Of a stretch of 43,816 nucleotides of DNA, positions 8,442 to 20,371 are shown one piece after another; the first letter of the stretch is position 1, and every line of letters starts with the position of its first letter. Origin of the DNA: Muribaculaceae bacterium (GTDB lineage: Bacteria > Bacteroidota > Bacteroidia > Bacteroidales > Muribaculaceae). The DNA lies in NCBI GenBank assembly GCA_022509205.1, contig JAFLTR010000017.1, positions 1 to 43,816 of the forward strand, written 5' to 3'. The translations under genes and the position numbers were made by a program. The notes below the pieces were generated by a model. The model saw only the letters and a program-made list of their open reading frames with translations. It ran no database searches and was not told the DNA's origin.

Positions 8442-9790
8442 ACTTTCTTCTCTTTCCAAAGCTGATGGAATGATTTTTTGGGGAAATGCATCATTTTATG
8501 GCCGTAAGCCCAAGGATTTAGTCCGATATTTGTTGGCAATATATTCAGGAGGGGAGAAATGCGTAAAAGATTAGTGTATAGATTGGGATGATTAAAAATT
8601 GTTTTCATCACGTTAGAAATCAATTTTTTCTCCTTGCTTGCCGTGCCAAAAGAGTCAAGTTGTTGCCTCCATTTATAAATCTGGGTGGAGAGATCGACTT
8701 TCACAGGGCAAACATTATCGCAAGAGCAACAAAGGGAACAGGCAGCGACATTCCCTGAATTCGATTTCGGATTGTGGAGCATCGAGAGATTAATACCTAT
8801 CGGTCCCGGGATAAAATATGAATAGCTGTAACCGGAGGAGCGCCTGTAGACAGGACATGTATTCATGCATGCTCCGCACCTGATACATTTGAGCGTTTTC
8901 CAATGCTCCGGGTTCTTCAGGAATTCACTTCTTCCGTTATCCACCAATATTATATACATTTCTTTCCCCGGCACGGGTCCGCGGAAATGACTTGTGAAGG
9001 CGGTTGTGGGCTGTCCTGTAGCACTTCGGGCCAATAGTCTGTGAAAGATTGCCAGTGAGTACTGGTCGGGAATAACCTTTTCAATACCCATAGAGACGAT
9101 GTGGAGAGGCGGCATGGCTGTGGACATATCGGCATTCCCTTCATTAGTGCAAACCACTACTTCCCCGGTGGCAGCTATCCCGAAATTTGCACCAGTGATG
9201 CCTGCTCCGGCTTCAAGGAATTTTTCACGCAAGTGCATGCGGGCCACATGGGTGAGATAAGTCGGGTCATTATTATTCTCTGTGCCCGAAATTTTCTCTC
9301 TGAAGCAATCCCCGATATCTTCTTTATGTATATGTAGCGCCGGCATCACCACATGGCTTGGAGCGAGTTTCATCATCTGAAGAATCCTTTCCCCAAGATC
9401 GGATTCAACTACCTGTATCCCCCTCTCTTCAAGAAAATCATTAAGATGACATTCCTCGGTGAGCATGCTCTTACTTTTCACCACTTTGTCGATACCTTTG
9501 CCTGAGAGGATTTCATAAACAATTTTATTGTATTCTTCAGCGTCTTTAGCCCACAACACTTTGGCTCCATTTTCGAGGGCCTTTTCCTCAAATTGGGTAA
9601 GATAATACGACAGATTTTCCAGAGTATGCTCCTTAATGCGACTTGCAGCCTCACGCAAGTCTTCCCATTCCGGAAGCGACCGGCTTATGACATCACGTTT
9701 ATGCCTCACGCCGTAAAACGTTTCGTCATGACGGGCAGCTGTGGCTGTGTCTTTTAAATATTCTTGAGATGCTGAAGAATGAGATATCAT
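8438..9790 (-). CDS. lutB: Lactate utilization protein B (4Fe-4S ferredoxin-type, LUD domain)
   Basis: A 450-residue LutB. The N-terminal half is a LUD domain (GAKVLWAKDAEEYNKIVYEI, KSKSMLTEECHLNDFLEERG, ITGANFGIAATGEVVVCTNE). The C-terminal half carries two 4Fe-4S clusters, CIRCGACMNTCPVY near residues 301-314 and CSLCCSCDNVCPV near 348-360, followed by a helical tail. It passes electrons from lactate oxidation within the LutABC complex. I chose the ATG at 9790 because it forms an ATGA overlap with the lutA stop. A longer frame reaching 9877 would begin inside lutA and adds 29 residues unlike the family. Confidence 0.93.
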   Translation of the reverse strand: MISHSSASQEYLKDTATAARHDETFYGVRHKRDVISRSLPEWEDLREAASRIKEHTLENLSYYLTQFEEKALENGAKVLWAKDAEEYNKIVYEILSGKGIDKVVKSKSMLTEECHLNDFLEERGIQVVESDLGERILQMMKLAPSHVVMPALHIHKEDIGDCFREKISGTENNNDPTYLTHVARMHLREKFLEAGAGITGANFGIAATGEVVVCTNEGNADMSTAMPPLHIVSMGIEKVIPDQYSLAIFHRLLARSATGQPTTAFTSHFRGPVPGKEMYIILVDNGRSEFLKNPEHWKTLKCIRCGACMNTCPVYRRSSGYSYSYFIPGPIGINLSMLHNPKSNSGNVAACSLCCSCDNVCPVKVDLSTQIYKWRQQLDSFGTASKEKKLISNVMKTIFNHPNLYTNLLRISPLLNILPTNIGLNPWAYGHKMMHFPKKSFHQLWKEKKV

Positions 9791-10527
9791 AGACCTGAGG
9801 ATAATATTTGAGCCAGATGAATAAATTTCATGTCTATCCCCTCTTTTTTTGCGATTCCCTCCAAGTGCATAAGGCATGATGAATCGGGCCCGGTGACAAA
9901 TTCAGCGCCGGTTTCGGCATGACGTTTCAGTTTGTCAAGACCCATTTGGCAGGAAACCGCTTTCTCTTCGATTGAAAACATACCGCCAAATCCGCAACAT
10001 TCATCCTTTCTTTGCGGTTCTACAACGGTGATCCCGTCTACCAATTTCAAAAGGTCGATTACTTTATTGTAGGGAGGAACGTTTCTTTCACTTGGAGCAG
10101 CCAACCCGAGCTCCCTTACACCATGGCAAGAATTATGGACGCTTACCTTATGGGGAAACCGGGCGGGAAGTTTTTCCACTTTCAGGATATCGTGGAGGAA
10201 TTCTACGAGGTCGACAGTTCTTCCCGCAACTTCACAAATATGAGGAGAATTGCCGGACAATTGGGGATAAAAATGTCTGACATAAGCGGTGCAACTTGCA
10301 GAGGGTGCCACGACATAATCAAAACCGTCAAACAATTTGGCATAATTTTTTGCCAAAGGTTTAGCCATATCTTGAAACCCGGCATTTCCCATAGGTTGCC
10401 CGCAACAAGTCTGTTTCTCCGGATAGTCTACTTCCAATCCGAGCGAAGTAAGTAATTTATATGTAGATACCCCCACTTCCGGATAGAGGGCATCTACATA
10501 ACATGGTATAAAGAGTCCTATTTTCAT
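9787..10527 (-). CDS. lutA: Lactate utilization protein A (cysteine-rich CCG domains)
   Basis: A 246-residue (Fe-S)-binding protein with two CCG (DUF224) modules. The first has CCGQPMGNAGF with Cys41-Cys42; the second has HNSCHGVRELG followed by DECCGFGGMF with Cys177-Cys178. This is the typical length and layout of LutA and of the equivalent part of heterodisulfide-reductase-like subunits. The start MKIGLFIPCYVD at 10527 shares one base with the aldA stop (TAATG), indicating translational coupling. With LutB and LutC it should oxidise L-lactate to pyruvate, here most likely lactate made by AldA. Confidence 0.93.
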   Translation of the reverse strand: MKIGLFIPCYVDALYPEVGVSTYKLLTSLGLEVDYPEKQTCCGQPMGNAGFQDMAKPLAKNYAKLFDGFDYVVAPSASCTAYVRHFYPQLSGNSPHICEVAGRTVDLVEFLHDILKVEKLPARFPHKVSVHNSCHGVRELGLAAPSERNVPPYNKVIDLLKLVDGITVVEPQRKDECCGFGGMFSIEEKAVSCQMGLDKLKRHAETGAEFVTGPDSSCLMHLEGIAKKEGIDMKFIHLAQILSSGL

Positions 10528-11960
10528 TAATAGATATCAAGATAAGTGACATGAGTCACAAGATATTCTTCGACGCCATGTTTCCCATCAGCGCCACCAA
10601 TACCGCTCTTCTTGACTCCGGCATGGAAGCCCTGGATAGCTTCGAAATGTTCGCGATTGACATAGGTCTCGCCGAATTCAAGCTCCTTGCAGGCTTTTAC
10701 GGCAAAGTTCAGATTATTGGTGAATATACTGCTTGCAAGGCCGTATTCGCAATCGTTAGCCATACTGATGGCCTCGTCGAGGGTCTCGAATTTCACAATC
10801 GGGATTACGGGCCCGAAAGTTTCTTCATGAATGATATCCATCTGCTGTGTGCAATCGCCAAGCACAGTGGGCGCATAGAAATAACCGATGTCTCCGATCC
10901 GATGACCTCCGCACAGGAGTTTCGCCCCCTGTTTAATTGCCCTATCCACTTTTTCGGAAACGCTTTCGAGGGCACGTGCCTCCACGAGCGGGCCCATATC
11001 TACAGAAGGATCCTTGAGCGGATCGCCAACCTTGACAGATTTCATCTTTTCCACAAGAAGACGGGTAAACTTATCAGCCACGGCGTTTTGCACATAAACT
11101 CTCTCCACATTGTTGCAGATCTGGCCATTGTTACCGATTCTGGAATCAACAATCCATTCCACGGACTTTTCAAGGTCGGCATCATCCATAACAATAGCCG
11201 GTGCTTTTCCACCAAGTTCAAGGCTCACTTTGGTGATGTTTTTAGCGGCAGCCTCCATAATCTTTTCGCCGGCCGGGACGCTACCGGTGACACTTACAAG
11301 GTCGACTTTGGGAGAACCTGCCATCTCATTACCTATTACTGAACCTTTACCTGTGACAACGTTGAAGACCCCTTTGGGCACACCGGCATTATGGACAACT
11401 TCAGCAAGTTTGGTGCAATTTTCCGGAGTGACCTGACTGGGTTTGAGCACTATGGTACAACCCGTTATAAGAGCAGCACCGGCTTTACGGGCAATAAGGA
11501 AAAACGGGAAATTCCAAGGCAGAATACCGGCCACAACGCCTATAGGGCGCTTTGTCAGTATAATTGTTTCATTAGTCCTGTCGCTGGGAATCACTTCCCC
11601 TTCGATATGCCGGGCAAAGGTGGACATATATTCAAAATAACTTATTGTGGCGTCGACCTCCACTTGGGCCCAGTTTCTGGTTTTGCCCTGCTCCCTGACA
11701 ATGATTTCTACAAATTCATCTTTTCTGTTTTTAATCCCGTCGGCAATCTTAAGAAGATACTGAGCACGTTCGATTGCAGGACGTTTAGCCCATGGTTTCT
11801 GTGCGGCACGGGCTGCATCCAGGGCACGGTTAACATCCTCGATGGTTGCTTCCGGCTGACGGCTGATCACTTCCTCTGTGGAGGGGTTTAATACTTCTAT
11901 CCATTGGCCATTGCTGCTTTCAACAAATTGGCCGTCGATATACATTTTCAAATTTTCCAT
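10527..11960 (-). CDS. aldA: Lactaldehyde dehydrogenase (aldehyde dehydrogenase AldA)
   Basis: A 477-residue NAD-dependent aldehyde dehydrogenase close in sequence and length to E. coli AldA, which oxidises L-lactaldehyde to L-lactate (also glycolaldehyde). Key features are the cofactor segment GILPWNFPFFLIARK (residues 145-159), VLKPSQVTPEN, the Gly-rich FNVVTGKGSVIG, ELGGKAP with Glu248, NGQICNN with catalytic Cys282, and the end EAIQGFHAGVKKSGIGGADG, an AldA-like ending. It is the first gene of a four-gene operon with lutABC. The context points to lactaldehyde from fucose or rhamnose breakdown as substrate, which I infer. The ATG at 11960 gives a normal N-terminus. Confidence 0.9.
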   Translation of the reverse strand: MENLKMYIDGQFVESSNGQWIEVLNPSTEEVISRQPEATIEDVNRALDAARAAQKPWAKRPAIERAQYLLKIADGIKNRKDEFVEIIVREQGKTRNWAQVEVDATISYFEYMSTFARHIEGEVIPSDRTNETIILTKRPIGVVAGILPWNFPFFLIARKAGAALITGCTIVLKPSQVTPENCTKLAEVVHNAGVPKGVFNVVTGKGSVIGNEMAGSPKVDLVSVTGSVPAGEKIMEAAAKNITKVSLELGGKAPAIVMDDADLEKSVEWIVDSRIGNNGQICNNVERVYVQNAVADKFTRLLVEKMKSVKVGDPLKDPSVDMGPLVEARALESVSEKVDRAIKQGAKLLCGGHRIGDIGYFYAPTVLGDCTQQMDIIHEETFGPVIPIVKFETLDEAISMANDCEYGLASSIFTNNLNFAVKACKELEFGETYVNREHFEAIQGFHAGVKKSGIGGADGKHGVEEYLVTHVTYLDIY

Positions 11961-12001
11961 GATATGAGGTTTGGAGGTTTTTGCAATAAGAGGTCTTTTG
12001 G

Positions 12002-12032
12002 CAAAGTTAAGAAAAAAACATTTCTCAACAAA
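12002..12032 (-). promoter_or_regulatory. Predicted promoter of aldA-lutABC
   Basis: On the minus strand a TTTG (12029-12032), 19 bases, then TAACTTTG (12002-12009) matches the Bacteroidota sigma-ABfr-type promoter TTTG-N19/20-TAnnTTTG. It lies about 42 bases before the aldA ATG. With the lacZ promoter on the other strand, this 286-base spacer is a divergent control region. I see no clear operator in it. Confidence 0.6.
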
Positions 12033-12171
12033 AAAACAAATAAAGGGTATCTATTCAGCAACATGATAAGCCAAAGCTTTTTAACAACAAAAAACCTTTA
12101 TGGGAATTATCAGATACGCACAAAAGTTATTCTTGATCTTCATCACTAAGGGAGGGTGGGTTTATAATCAA

Positions 12172-12203
12172 TTTGCTATTCCCGATAATTCTTCCTACCT
12201 TTG
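12172..12203 (+). promoter_or_regulatory. Predicted promoter of the GH2 beta-galactosidase
   Basis: TTTG at 12172-12175, a 20-base spacer and TACCTTTG at 12196-12203 match the Bacteroidota promoter consensus very well. The -7 element ends 43 bases before the ATG at 12247. The leader has no strong Shine-Dalgarno sequence and is AT-rich near the start codon, which is usual in this phylum. Confidence 0.65.
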
Positions 12204-12204
12204 A

Positions 12205-15363
<3,159 letters not shown>

Positions 15364-15385
15364 AAAGGAATTAAATAAATAAGAT

Positions 15386-16240
15386 ATGTTTGAAATAATG
15401 ACAAAAAGGGAGTTGGCTCCCAACATAGTGGAGATGAAAGTAAAGGCTCCGCTTGTGGCCAATTCCGCTAAACCGGGTCAGTTTATCATCGTTAGGACTG
15501 ACCGTTACGGAGAACGTATTCCCTTGACCATCTGTGATTATGATGCCGGAGCCGGCACGGTCACAATTGTTACACAGTCGATAGGAATTTCAACGCGTAA
15601 GATCAATTCATTGAATGCCGGCGAATATTTCGATGATTTCGCAGGTCCGTTAGGTAATCCCTCCGATCTTCTCGAACTTAGCGATGAGGAATTGAAAAAA
15701 CAGAAGGTGCTTTTTATAGCAGGTGGAGTCGGTACAGCCCCTGTCTATCCTCAGGTGAAATGGCTTAAAGAGAAAGGCGTTGAGGCAGACGTGATAATAG
15801 GAGCCCGCACCAAGGATCTTTTTACGTATGTAAGCGAGATGCAAGAGGTGGGGAATGTATACCTTTGCACAGACGACGGATCCCTTGGGTTCCACGGCAA
15901 CGTAACTGCCTTGATGAAAGATCTCATAGATAATCAAGGAAAAAAATATGACAGATGCGTGATAATCGGACCCATGATAATGATGAAATTTGCGGCTCTG
16001 ACCGCCAAACAGTATGATATCCCGTCGGTGGTTTCACTCAACGCACTTATGGTAGACGGCACCGGAATGTGCGGAGCCTGTCGTGTCACAGTAGGAGGAG
16101 AAACAAAATTCACCTGTGTCGACGGTCCGGAATTCGACGGAGCACTCGTAGACTTCGATGAGGCGATGAGACGTCAGAACATGTATAAAGAGAATCCTAA
16201 GACAAATCCCGAAACCCATAAATGTAATTGCCATGGCTAA
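15386..16240 (+). CDS. nfnA: NfnA-type ferredoxin:NADP oxidoreductase, FAD/NAD and [2Fe-2S] subunit
   Basis: A 284-residue protein of the dihydroorotate-dehydrogenase electron-transfer/sulfide dehydrogenase beta family. The FAD-binding beta barrel has RIPLTICDYDA (residues 51-61), the NAD site has FIAGGVGTAPVYPQ (about 111-124), and the C-terminal [2Fe-2S] site has DGTGMCGACRVTVGG followed by FTCVDGPEFDG. Paired with the next gene it forms NfnAB, which couples NADH and reduced ferredoxin to NADP reduction by flavin-based bifurcation. The start ATG at 15386 has an AAAAGGA sequence about 15 bases upstream. It overlaps nfnB by eight bases. A role only in glutamate synthesis is less likely, since no large GltB-type subunit is present. 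Confidence 0.87.
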   Translation: MFEIMTKRELAPNIVEMKVKAPLVANSAKPGQFIIVRTDRYGERIPLTICDYDAGAGTVTIVTQSIGISTRKINSLNAGEYFDDFAGPLGNPSDLLELSDEELKKQKVLFIAGGVGTAPVYPQVKWLKEKGVEADVIIGARTKDLFTYVSEMQEVGNVYLCTDDGSLGFHGNVTALMKDLIDNQGKKYDRCVIIGPMIMMKFAALTAKQYDIPSVVSLNALMVDGTGMCGACRVTVGGETKFTCVDGPEFDGALVDFDEAMRRQNMYKENPKTNPETHKCNCHG

Positions 16241-17627
16241 TATAAAGAAACCGAGAGTACGTGTAAGGGAACAGGATCCGGCAGTAAGGGCCTGTAATTT
16301 TGAAGAAGTGAGCCATGGCTATTCTGCCGAAGAGGCTTATGAGGAAGCCACCAGATGTCTAAACTGCTCCAAGCCCCGTTGTGTTGCGGCTTGTCCCGTT
16401 CATATCAAGATCCCCCAGTTTATTTATCACATCACCGAGCATGATGAAGCCGGAGCATACGCTGTGATTTCTGAAGACAGTTCTTTGCCAAGTGTCTGCG
16501 GAAGGGTTTGTCCGCAGGAGAAACAGTGTGAGGGCTCTTGTATCCTTGGCATCAAAGGAGAACCCGTGGCTTGCGGTTCGCTCGAAAGATATGTTGGCGA
16601 CTGGGCGATTCGTCATCAGAATGAACTGCCACAGCCACAAATCACCCGAAACAGTAAGAAAGTAGCACTTATCGGTTCCGGGCCTGCTTCACTGGCATGT
16701 GCCTCCGACCTTGCCAAATTTGGGTATGAGGTAAAGGTGTTTGAGGCATTACATCAATTGGGTGGAGTGCTGGTGTATGGTATCCCTGAATTCCGCCTGC
16801 CAAAAGAGGGTGTGGTAGAAAAAGAGGTGGAACGCGTTAAGGCACTCGGCGTTGAATTTGAGAATGATGTGGTGGTAGGACGCACATTTACCATCGACGA
16901 CCTTTTTGACAAGATGGGGTATGATGCCGTGTTTATCGGGAGTGGTGCAGGTCTACCTAAATTCATGGGTATAGAGGGAGAGAATCTCAACGGTGTTTTC
17001 TCAGCCAATGAATATCTGACAAGGGCTAATCTAATGCATGCATACGATTGCGAATACGATACGCCGATCTATCTTGGGAAACGCGTGGTAGTGGTCGGTG
17101 GAGGCAATGTAGCCATGGATGCCGTGCGAACAGCCAAACGTCTCGGTGCTGAAGCTTACATCGTATATCGCCGTAGTGAAGCTGAATTGCCGGCAAGAGC
17201 TGAAGAGGTGCATCATGCAAAACAGGAGGGCATCATATTCAAGATGCTCACTAATCCTGTGAAGATACTTGGCGACGAGAAAGGTACGGTCATCGGGATG
17301 GAATGCGTGGAGATGGAGCTTGGTGAACCCGATGCAAGCGGCAGAAGAAGACCGGTTGAAAAACCCGACAGCAACTTCGTAATCGATTGCGATGTTGTGA
17401 TAATGGCGTTGGGCACGAGTCCCAATCCTCTTATCAAGCAAACCACTAAAGGTCTTGACACCAACAGACATGGTTGTGTAGTGGCCGATGAAGAGGGAAG
17501 AACGAGTCGTCCCGGTGTATTCGCCGGCGGAGACACAGTAACAGGAGCTGCTACCGTGATTCTTGCTATGGGAGCCGGTAGAAAGGCAGCCAAAGCAATT
17601 CACGAATACTTGTCAAATAAAGAATGA
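16233..17627 (+). CDS. nfnB: NfnB-type NADPH oxidoreductase (glutamate-synthase-small-subunit-like)
   Basis: A 464-residue flavoprotein often annotated as homotetrameric NADPH-dependent glutamate synthase. The N-terminal iron-sulfur region has CLNCSKPRCVAACPV and CGRVCPQEKQCEGSC. The FAD site is GSGPASLACASDLAKFG, the second nucleotide site is VVVGGGNVAMDAVRTAK, and the FAD-closing motif is RPGVFAGGDTVTGAATV. Placed directly after the nfnA partner with an eight-base overlap, it is best read as the large subunit of the bifurcating NfnAB complex that sets NADPH, NADH and ferredoxin balance in anaerobes. Its stop overlaps the rsmA start as ATGA, so translation is probably coupled. Confidence 0.88.
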   Translation: MANIKKPRVRVREQDPAVRACNFEEVSHGYSAEEAYEEATRCLNCSKPRCVAACPVHIKIPQFIYHITEHDEAGAYAVISEDSSLPSVCGRVCPQEKQCEGSCILGIKGEPVACGSLERYVGDWAIRHQNELPQPQITRNSKKVALIGSGPASLACASDLAKFGYEVKVFEALHQLGGVLVYGIPEFRLPKEGVVEKEVERVKALGVEFENDVVVGRTFTIDDLFDKMGYDAVFIGSGAGLPKFMGIEGENLNGVFSANEYLTRANLMHAYDCEYDTPIYLGKRVVVVGGGNVAMDAVRTAKRLGAEAYIVYRRSEAELPARAEEVHHAKQEGIIFKMLTNPVKILGDEKGTVIGMECVEMELGEPDASGRRRPVEKPDSNFVIDCDVVIMALGTSPNPLIKQTTKGLDTNRHGCVVADEEGRTSRPGVFAGGDTVTGAATVILAMGAGRKAAKAIHEYLSNKE

Positions 17628-18436
17628 GGGTCAGAGCCAAGAAATCGTTGGGGCAACATTTCCTCAACGACATTAATATCGCCAAGCGGATAGCCGACAC
17701 TATCGAGGAGGATAAACTTCCCGAGAGGGCTCGGAAATGGGGAAAGCTTCCAGTGCTGGAAGTGGGCCCCGGAATGGGGGTGCTTTCTCAATTTCTGCTT
17801 AAATCCGGTAGAGAGGTAAAAGCGGTGGAGCTTGATAATGAAAGCGTGGAGTTCCTTCGTAAAGTTTTCCCGGACCTGAATGTGATCGAAGGTGACTTCT
17901 TACAGATGGATCTCGCCGATATTTATCCCGGAGAATTTTCCCTTATCGGAAATTATCCTTACAATATCTCATCGCAAATTTTCTTCAAAGTGCTTGATTA
18001 TAAGGAGAAAATTCCCGTTGTGGCAGGAATGTTGCAAAAGGAGGTGGCACAAAGAATTTGCTCGGCTCCCGGTTCAAAGGTCTATGGAATTCTTTCCGTG
18101 CTTTTGCAGGCATGGTATGACTGCAGTTATCTTTTTGATGTTGCGCCGGGTGTTTTCAATCCCCCTCCAAAGGTGACAAGTGGTGTGATACGGCTTGTCC
18201 GTAACAATCGTACCGATTTAGGGTGTGATGAGAAGCTTTTCAAGAATATAGTGAAAACATCATTCGGACAGCGACGCAAGACGTTGCGTAATTCCCTGGC
18301 TTCATTAATTCCTTTGAATTCACCACTCTGGCAGGATCCGATACTGACACGCAGACCGGAAACCCTTTCAGTGGAGGAATTCATATCCCTGACGAAATCT
18401 ATTCAACCCGCCTCTTCCGAGTCATTAACAGTATAG
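17624..18436 (+). CDS. rsmA: 16S rRNA (adenine1518-N6/adenine1519-N6)-dimethyltransferase
   Basis: A 270-residue KsgA/RsmA enzyme that dimethylates two adjacent adenines in helix 45 of 16S rRNA during small-subunit assembly. It has the N-terminal KKSLGQHFLNDINIAKRI, the SAM site LEVGPGMGVLSQFLL, the acidic loop AVELDN, the catalytic GNYPYNISSQIFFK (the N-L/Y-P-Y motif) and the C-terminal SFGQRRKTLRNSL. The length is normal. The ATG at 17624 overlaps the nfnB stop by four bases. Function is well supported; the pairing with nfn genes is probably only transcriptional convenience. Confidence 0.95.
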   Translation: MRVRAKKSLGQHFLNDINIAKRIADTIEEDKLPERARKWGKLPVLEVGPGMGVLSQFLLKSGREVKAVELDNESVEFLRKVFPDLNVIEGDFLQMDLADIYPGEFSLIGNYPYNISSQIFFKVLDYKEKIPVVAGMLQKEVAQRICSAPGSKVYGILSVLLQAWYDCSYLFDVAPGVFNPPPKVTSGVIRLVRNNRTDLGCDEKLFKNIVKTSFGQRRKTLRNSLASLIPLNSPLWQDPILTRRPETLSVEEFISLTKSIQPASSESLTV

Positions 18437-18438
18437 AC

Positions 18439-19389
18439 ATGAAGATAACAGTTCTCGATGGCTATGGGCTTAATCCGGGAGACCTTTCCTGGAAAGGATT
18501 TGAGGAATTGGGCGAACTGACAGTCTACGACCGAACCGACAATAACCAATTGTCGGAAAGAGCAAAGGATAGCGATGTCTTGATCACTAACAAGACAGTT
18601 TTAAATGCTGAGACGATTTCCTCTCTTCCGAAACTCCGATACATCGGTGTCCTGGCCACAGGCTACAATGTAGTTGACACGGAGGAGGCACATAAACGTG
18701 GAATTGCTGTCACCAATATTCCTGCCTACAGTACAATGTCGGTGGCTCAGCGTGTTTTTGCCTTTCTGCTGAGTATAACCGACCGTGTGGAACATTATGC
18801 TTTGCAAGTTAGCAATGGAAAATGGACGGCTTCAAAGGATTTCTGCTATTGGGATACCAATCTGACCGAACTTGCGGGCAAGTATTTCGGAATAGTTGGT
18901 TACGGGAATATCGGGCAGGCCGTGGCCCGTATCGCATTGGCTTTTGGGATGAATGTCCTTGCTGTTACTTCAAAAGAGCCTTCTCAGTTGCCGGAGCAAA
19001 TAAAAAAGGTCAGCCTGGATGAGCTTTGGAAAGAATCCGACATTATAAGCCTCCATTGTCCCCTGACTCCCGACACGTCACAGATCATAAACCAAGAGAG
19101 CATTGCGAAAATGAAACCCGGTGTGATCCTGATAAACACCGGGAGGGGCGGATTGGTGAATGAAACGGCTGTGGCAACCGCTCTTACCGAAGGAAAAATC
19201 GGCGCTTTTTGTGCCGACGTTTTGTCAACAGAACCTCCCTTGGCTTCCAATCCGTTGTTGTCTGCACCCAATGCTTATATCACGCCCCATATCGCTTGGG
19301 CCACCAAAGAGGCGCGACAAAGATTGATGAATATGGCTGTAGACAATCTAAAACAATTCATGGCCGGAAAGCCGGTAAATCTCGTATGA
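18439..19389 (+). CDS. D-2-hydroxyacid dehydrogenase (glycerate/hydroxypyruvate reductase-like)
   Basis: A 316-residue NAD(P)-dependent dehydrogenase. The Rossmann nucleotide motif GIVGYGNIGQAVAR starts at residue 151. The catalytic triad of the family is present: Arg236 in INTGRGGLVNE, Glu265 in DVLSTEPP and His284 in ITPHIAW. The segment GVLATGYNVVDTEEAHKRGI is the usual substrate-side loop. It reduces a 2-oxoacid such as hydroxypyruvate or glyoxylate, or runs the reverse; the closest annotation in the group is glycerate dehydrogenase (HprA-like), which I cannot confirm. It starts two bases after rsmA and its stop overlaps the next gene as ATGA. Confidence 0.85.
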   Translation: MKITVLDGYGLNPGDLSWKGFEELGELTVYDRTDNNQLSERAKDSDVLITNKTVLNAETISSLPKLRYIGVLATGYNVVDTEEAHKRGIAVTNIPAYSTMSVAQRVFAFLLSITDRVEHYALQVSNGKWTASKDFCYWDTNLTELAGKYFGIVGYGNIGQAVARIALAFGMNVLAVTSKEPSQLPEQIKKVSLDELWKESDIISLHCPLTPDTSQIINQESIAKMKPGVILINTGRGGLVNETAVATALTEGKIGAFCADVLSTEPPLASNPLLSAPNAYITPHIAWATKEARQRLMNMAVDNLKQFMAGKPVNLV

Positions 19390-20327
19390 TTCTGATTACA
19401 GGAGCCGGCGGGATGCTCGGACGGTATCTGCTCGAGCAATTTGGAGAGGGGAAAGATGAGTCTCAGCAGGAGCCGACTCATGATAAAGATGTCTTCACCC
19501 TTGGACTCCGGCCGGAATCGGATTTTTGTATCGACTTATCCCAGGAGACTCCCGATTTCGGAGAAAAAAGATTCGAGACTGTAGTCCATGCGGCAGGCAC
19601 AGAAGAGGAGGAGGGAGCTATGGAACTCAATTTGGAGGGTACCAAGCACCTTCTCTCCGCTCTTACTGATACTCCGCCGAACCAATTCGTCTATATAAGC
19701 AGCTATAAGGTCTACAGCCGTGATGCCGGAGAAAATGTTACAGAGGAGTCCAATACTTGGGCCACTGATAAGACCGGCCGCTCCAAAGCCTTGACGGAAG
19801 AATATGTGAGGAATTGGTGTAAGGAAAGAGGAGTGACCCTTTCAATTATCCGCCCTGCCCGAATGTTTGGAGAAGGAGTGAAAGGAGAGACTTTGCGGCT
19901 TTTCAACGATGCCCTCACAGGGAAGTATATCCATATTAGGGGGAATGATTCCAAGATAAGTGTCGTATGTGCTCTTGACGTGGCTCGAGGCATCAAAAAA
20001 GTATATAAGACGGGTGGCATATATAATGCCGCGGATCCAATACCGGTAAGGCTTATAGATTTGGTGGAATCTCTGACTGCTAATGCCGGAGCAAAGAAGA
20101 GGATGAGCCATCTGCCGCCTTCTTGGGCGGAATGGCTTTGGAGGTTGGGCCGCTGGATACCTTCAATTTCACGCAACCTGGACCCAAAAGTGGTGGAAGG
20201 AAGAATGAAAACGCTTACACTCGATGGTTCACATTTTGAGGAAATCTCCGGTATAAATTATCATGACACTATAGCAGTGATAGAAAGGAGAGATAAGACT
20301 TACCCATATAAGGATAACCCCCGTTAA
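19386..20327 (+). CDS. Extended SDR (NAD-dependent epimerase/dehydratase family), atypical active site
   Basis: A 313-residue protein with the extended-SDR dinucleotide motif ITGAGGMLGRYLLEQF at residues 4-19, VVHAAG at 66-71, and FVYISSYKVYS at 101-111. The usual YxxxK is replaced by TGRSK, with Thr130 where the catalytic tyrosine should be and Lys134 kept. The C-terminal half has IRPARMFGEG and a helical substrate lid. The real start is the ATG at 19386 (ATGA overlap with the dehydrogenase), not an upstream frame extension. Substrate is unknown. Loss of Tyr suggests an altered reaction or a binding/regulatory role; SDR relatives lacking Tyr are known. Confidence 0.8.
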   Translation: MILITGAGGMLGRYLLEQFGEGKDESQQEPTHDKDVFTLGLRPESDFCIDLSQETPDFGEKRFETVVHAAGTEEEEGAMELNLEGTKHLLSALTDTPPNQFVYISSYKVYSRDAGENVTEESNTWATDKTGRSKALTEEYVRNWCKERGVTLSIIRPARMFGEGVKGETLRLFNDALTGKYIHIRGNDSKISVVCALDVARGIKKVYKTGGIYNAADPIPVRLIDLVESLTANAGAKKRMSHLPPSWAEWLWRLGRWIPSISRNLDPKVVEGRMKTLTLDGSHFEEISGINYHDTIAVIERRDKTYPYKDNPR

Positions 20328-20371
20328 GAGCAAAATCTTCAGCGTTAACAAAAAATTGGGGGAACGAGCCC

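Noticed and set aside
9791-9877. Longer lutB start
   Set aside because: Would lie inside lutA and adds residues unlike LutB; the ATGA overlap at 9790 is the better start.
10551-11342. 263-residue plus-strand frame opposite aldA
   Set aside because: It is the antisense shadow of a clearly conserved gene and has no recognisable domain.
19209-19385. Longer SDR start inside the dehydrogenase gene
   Set aside because: The Rossmann motif begins right after the ATG at 19386, which overlaps the preceding stop by four bases.
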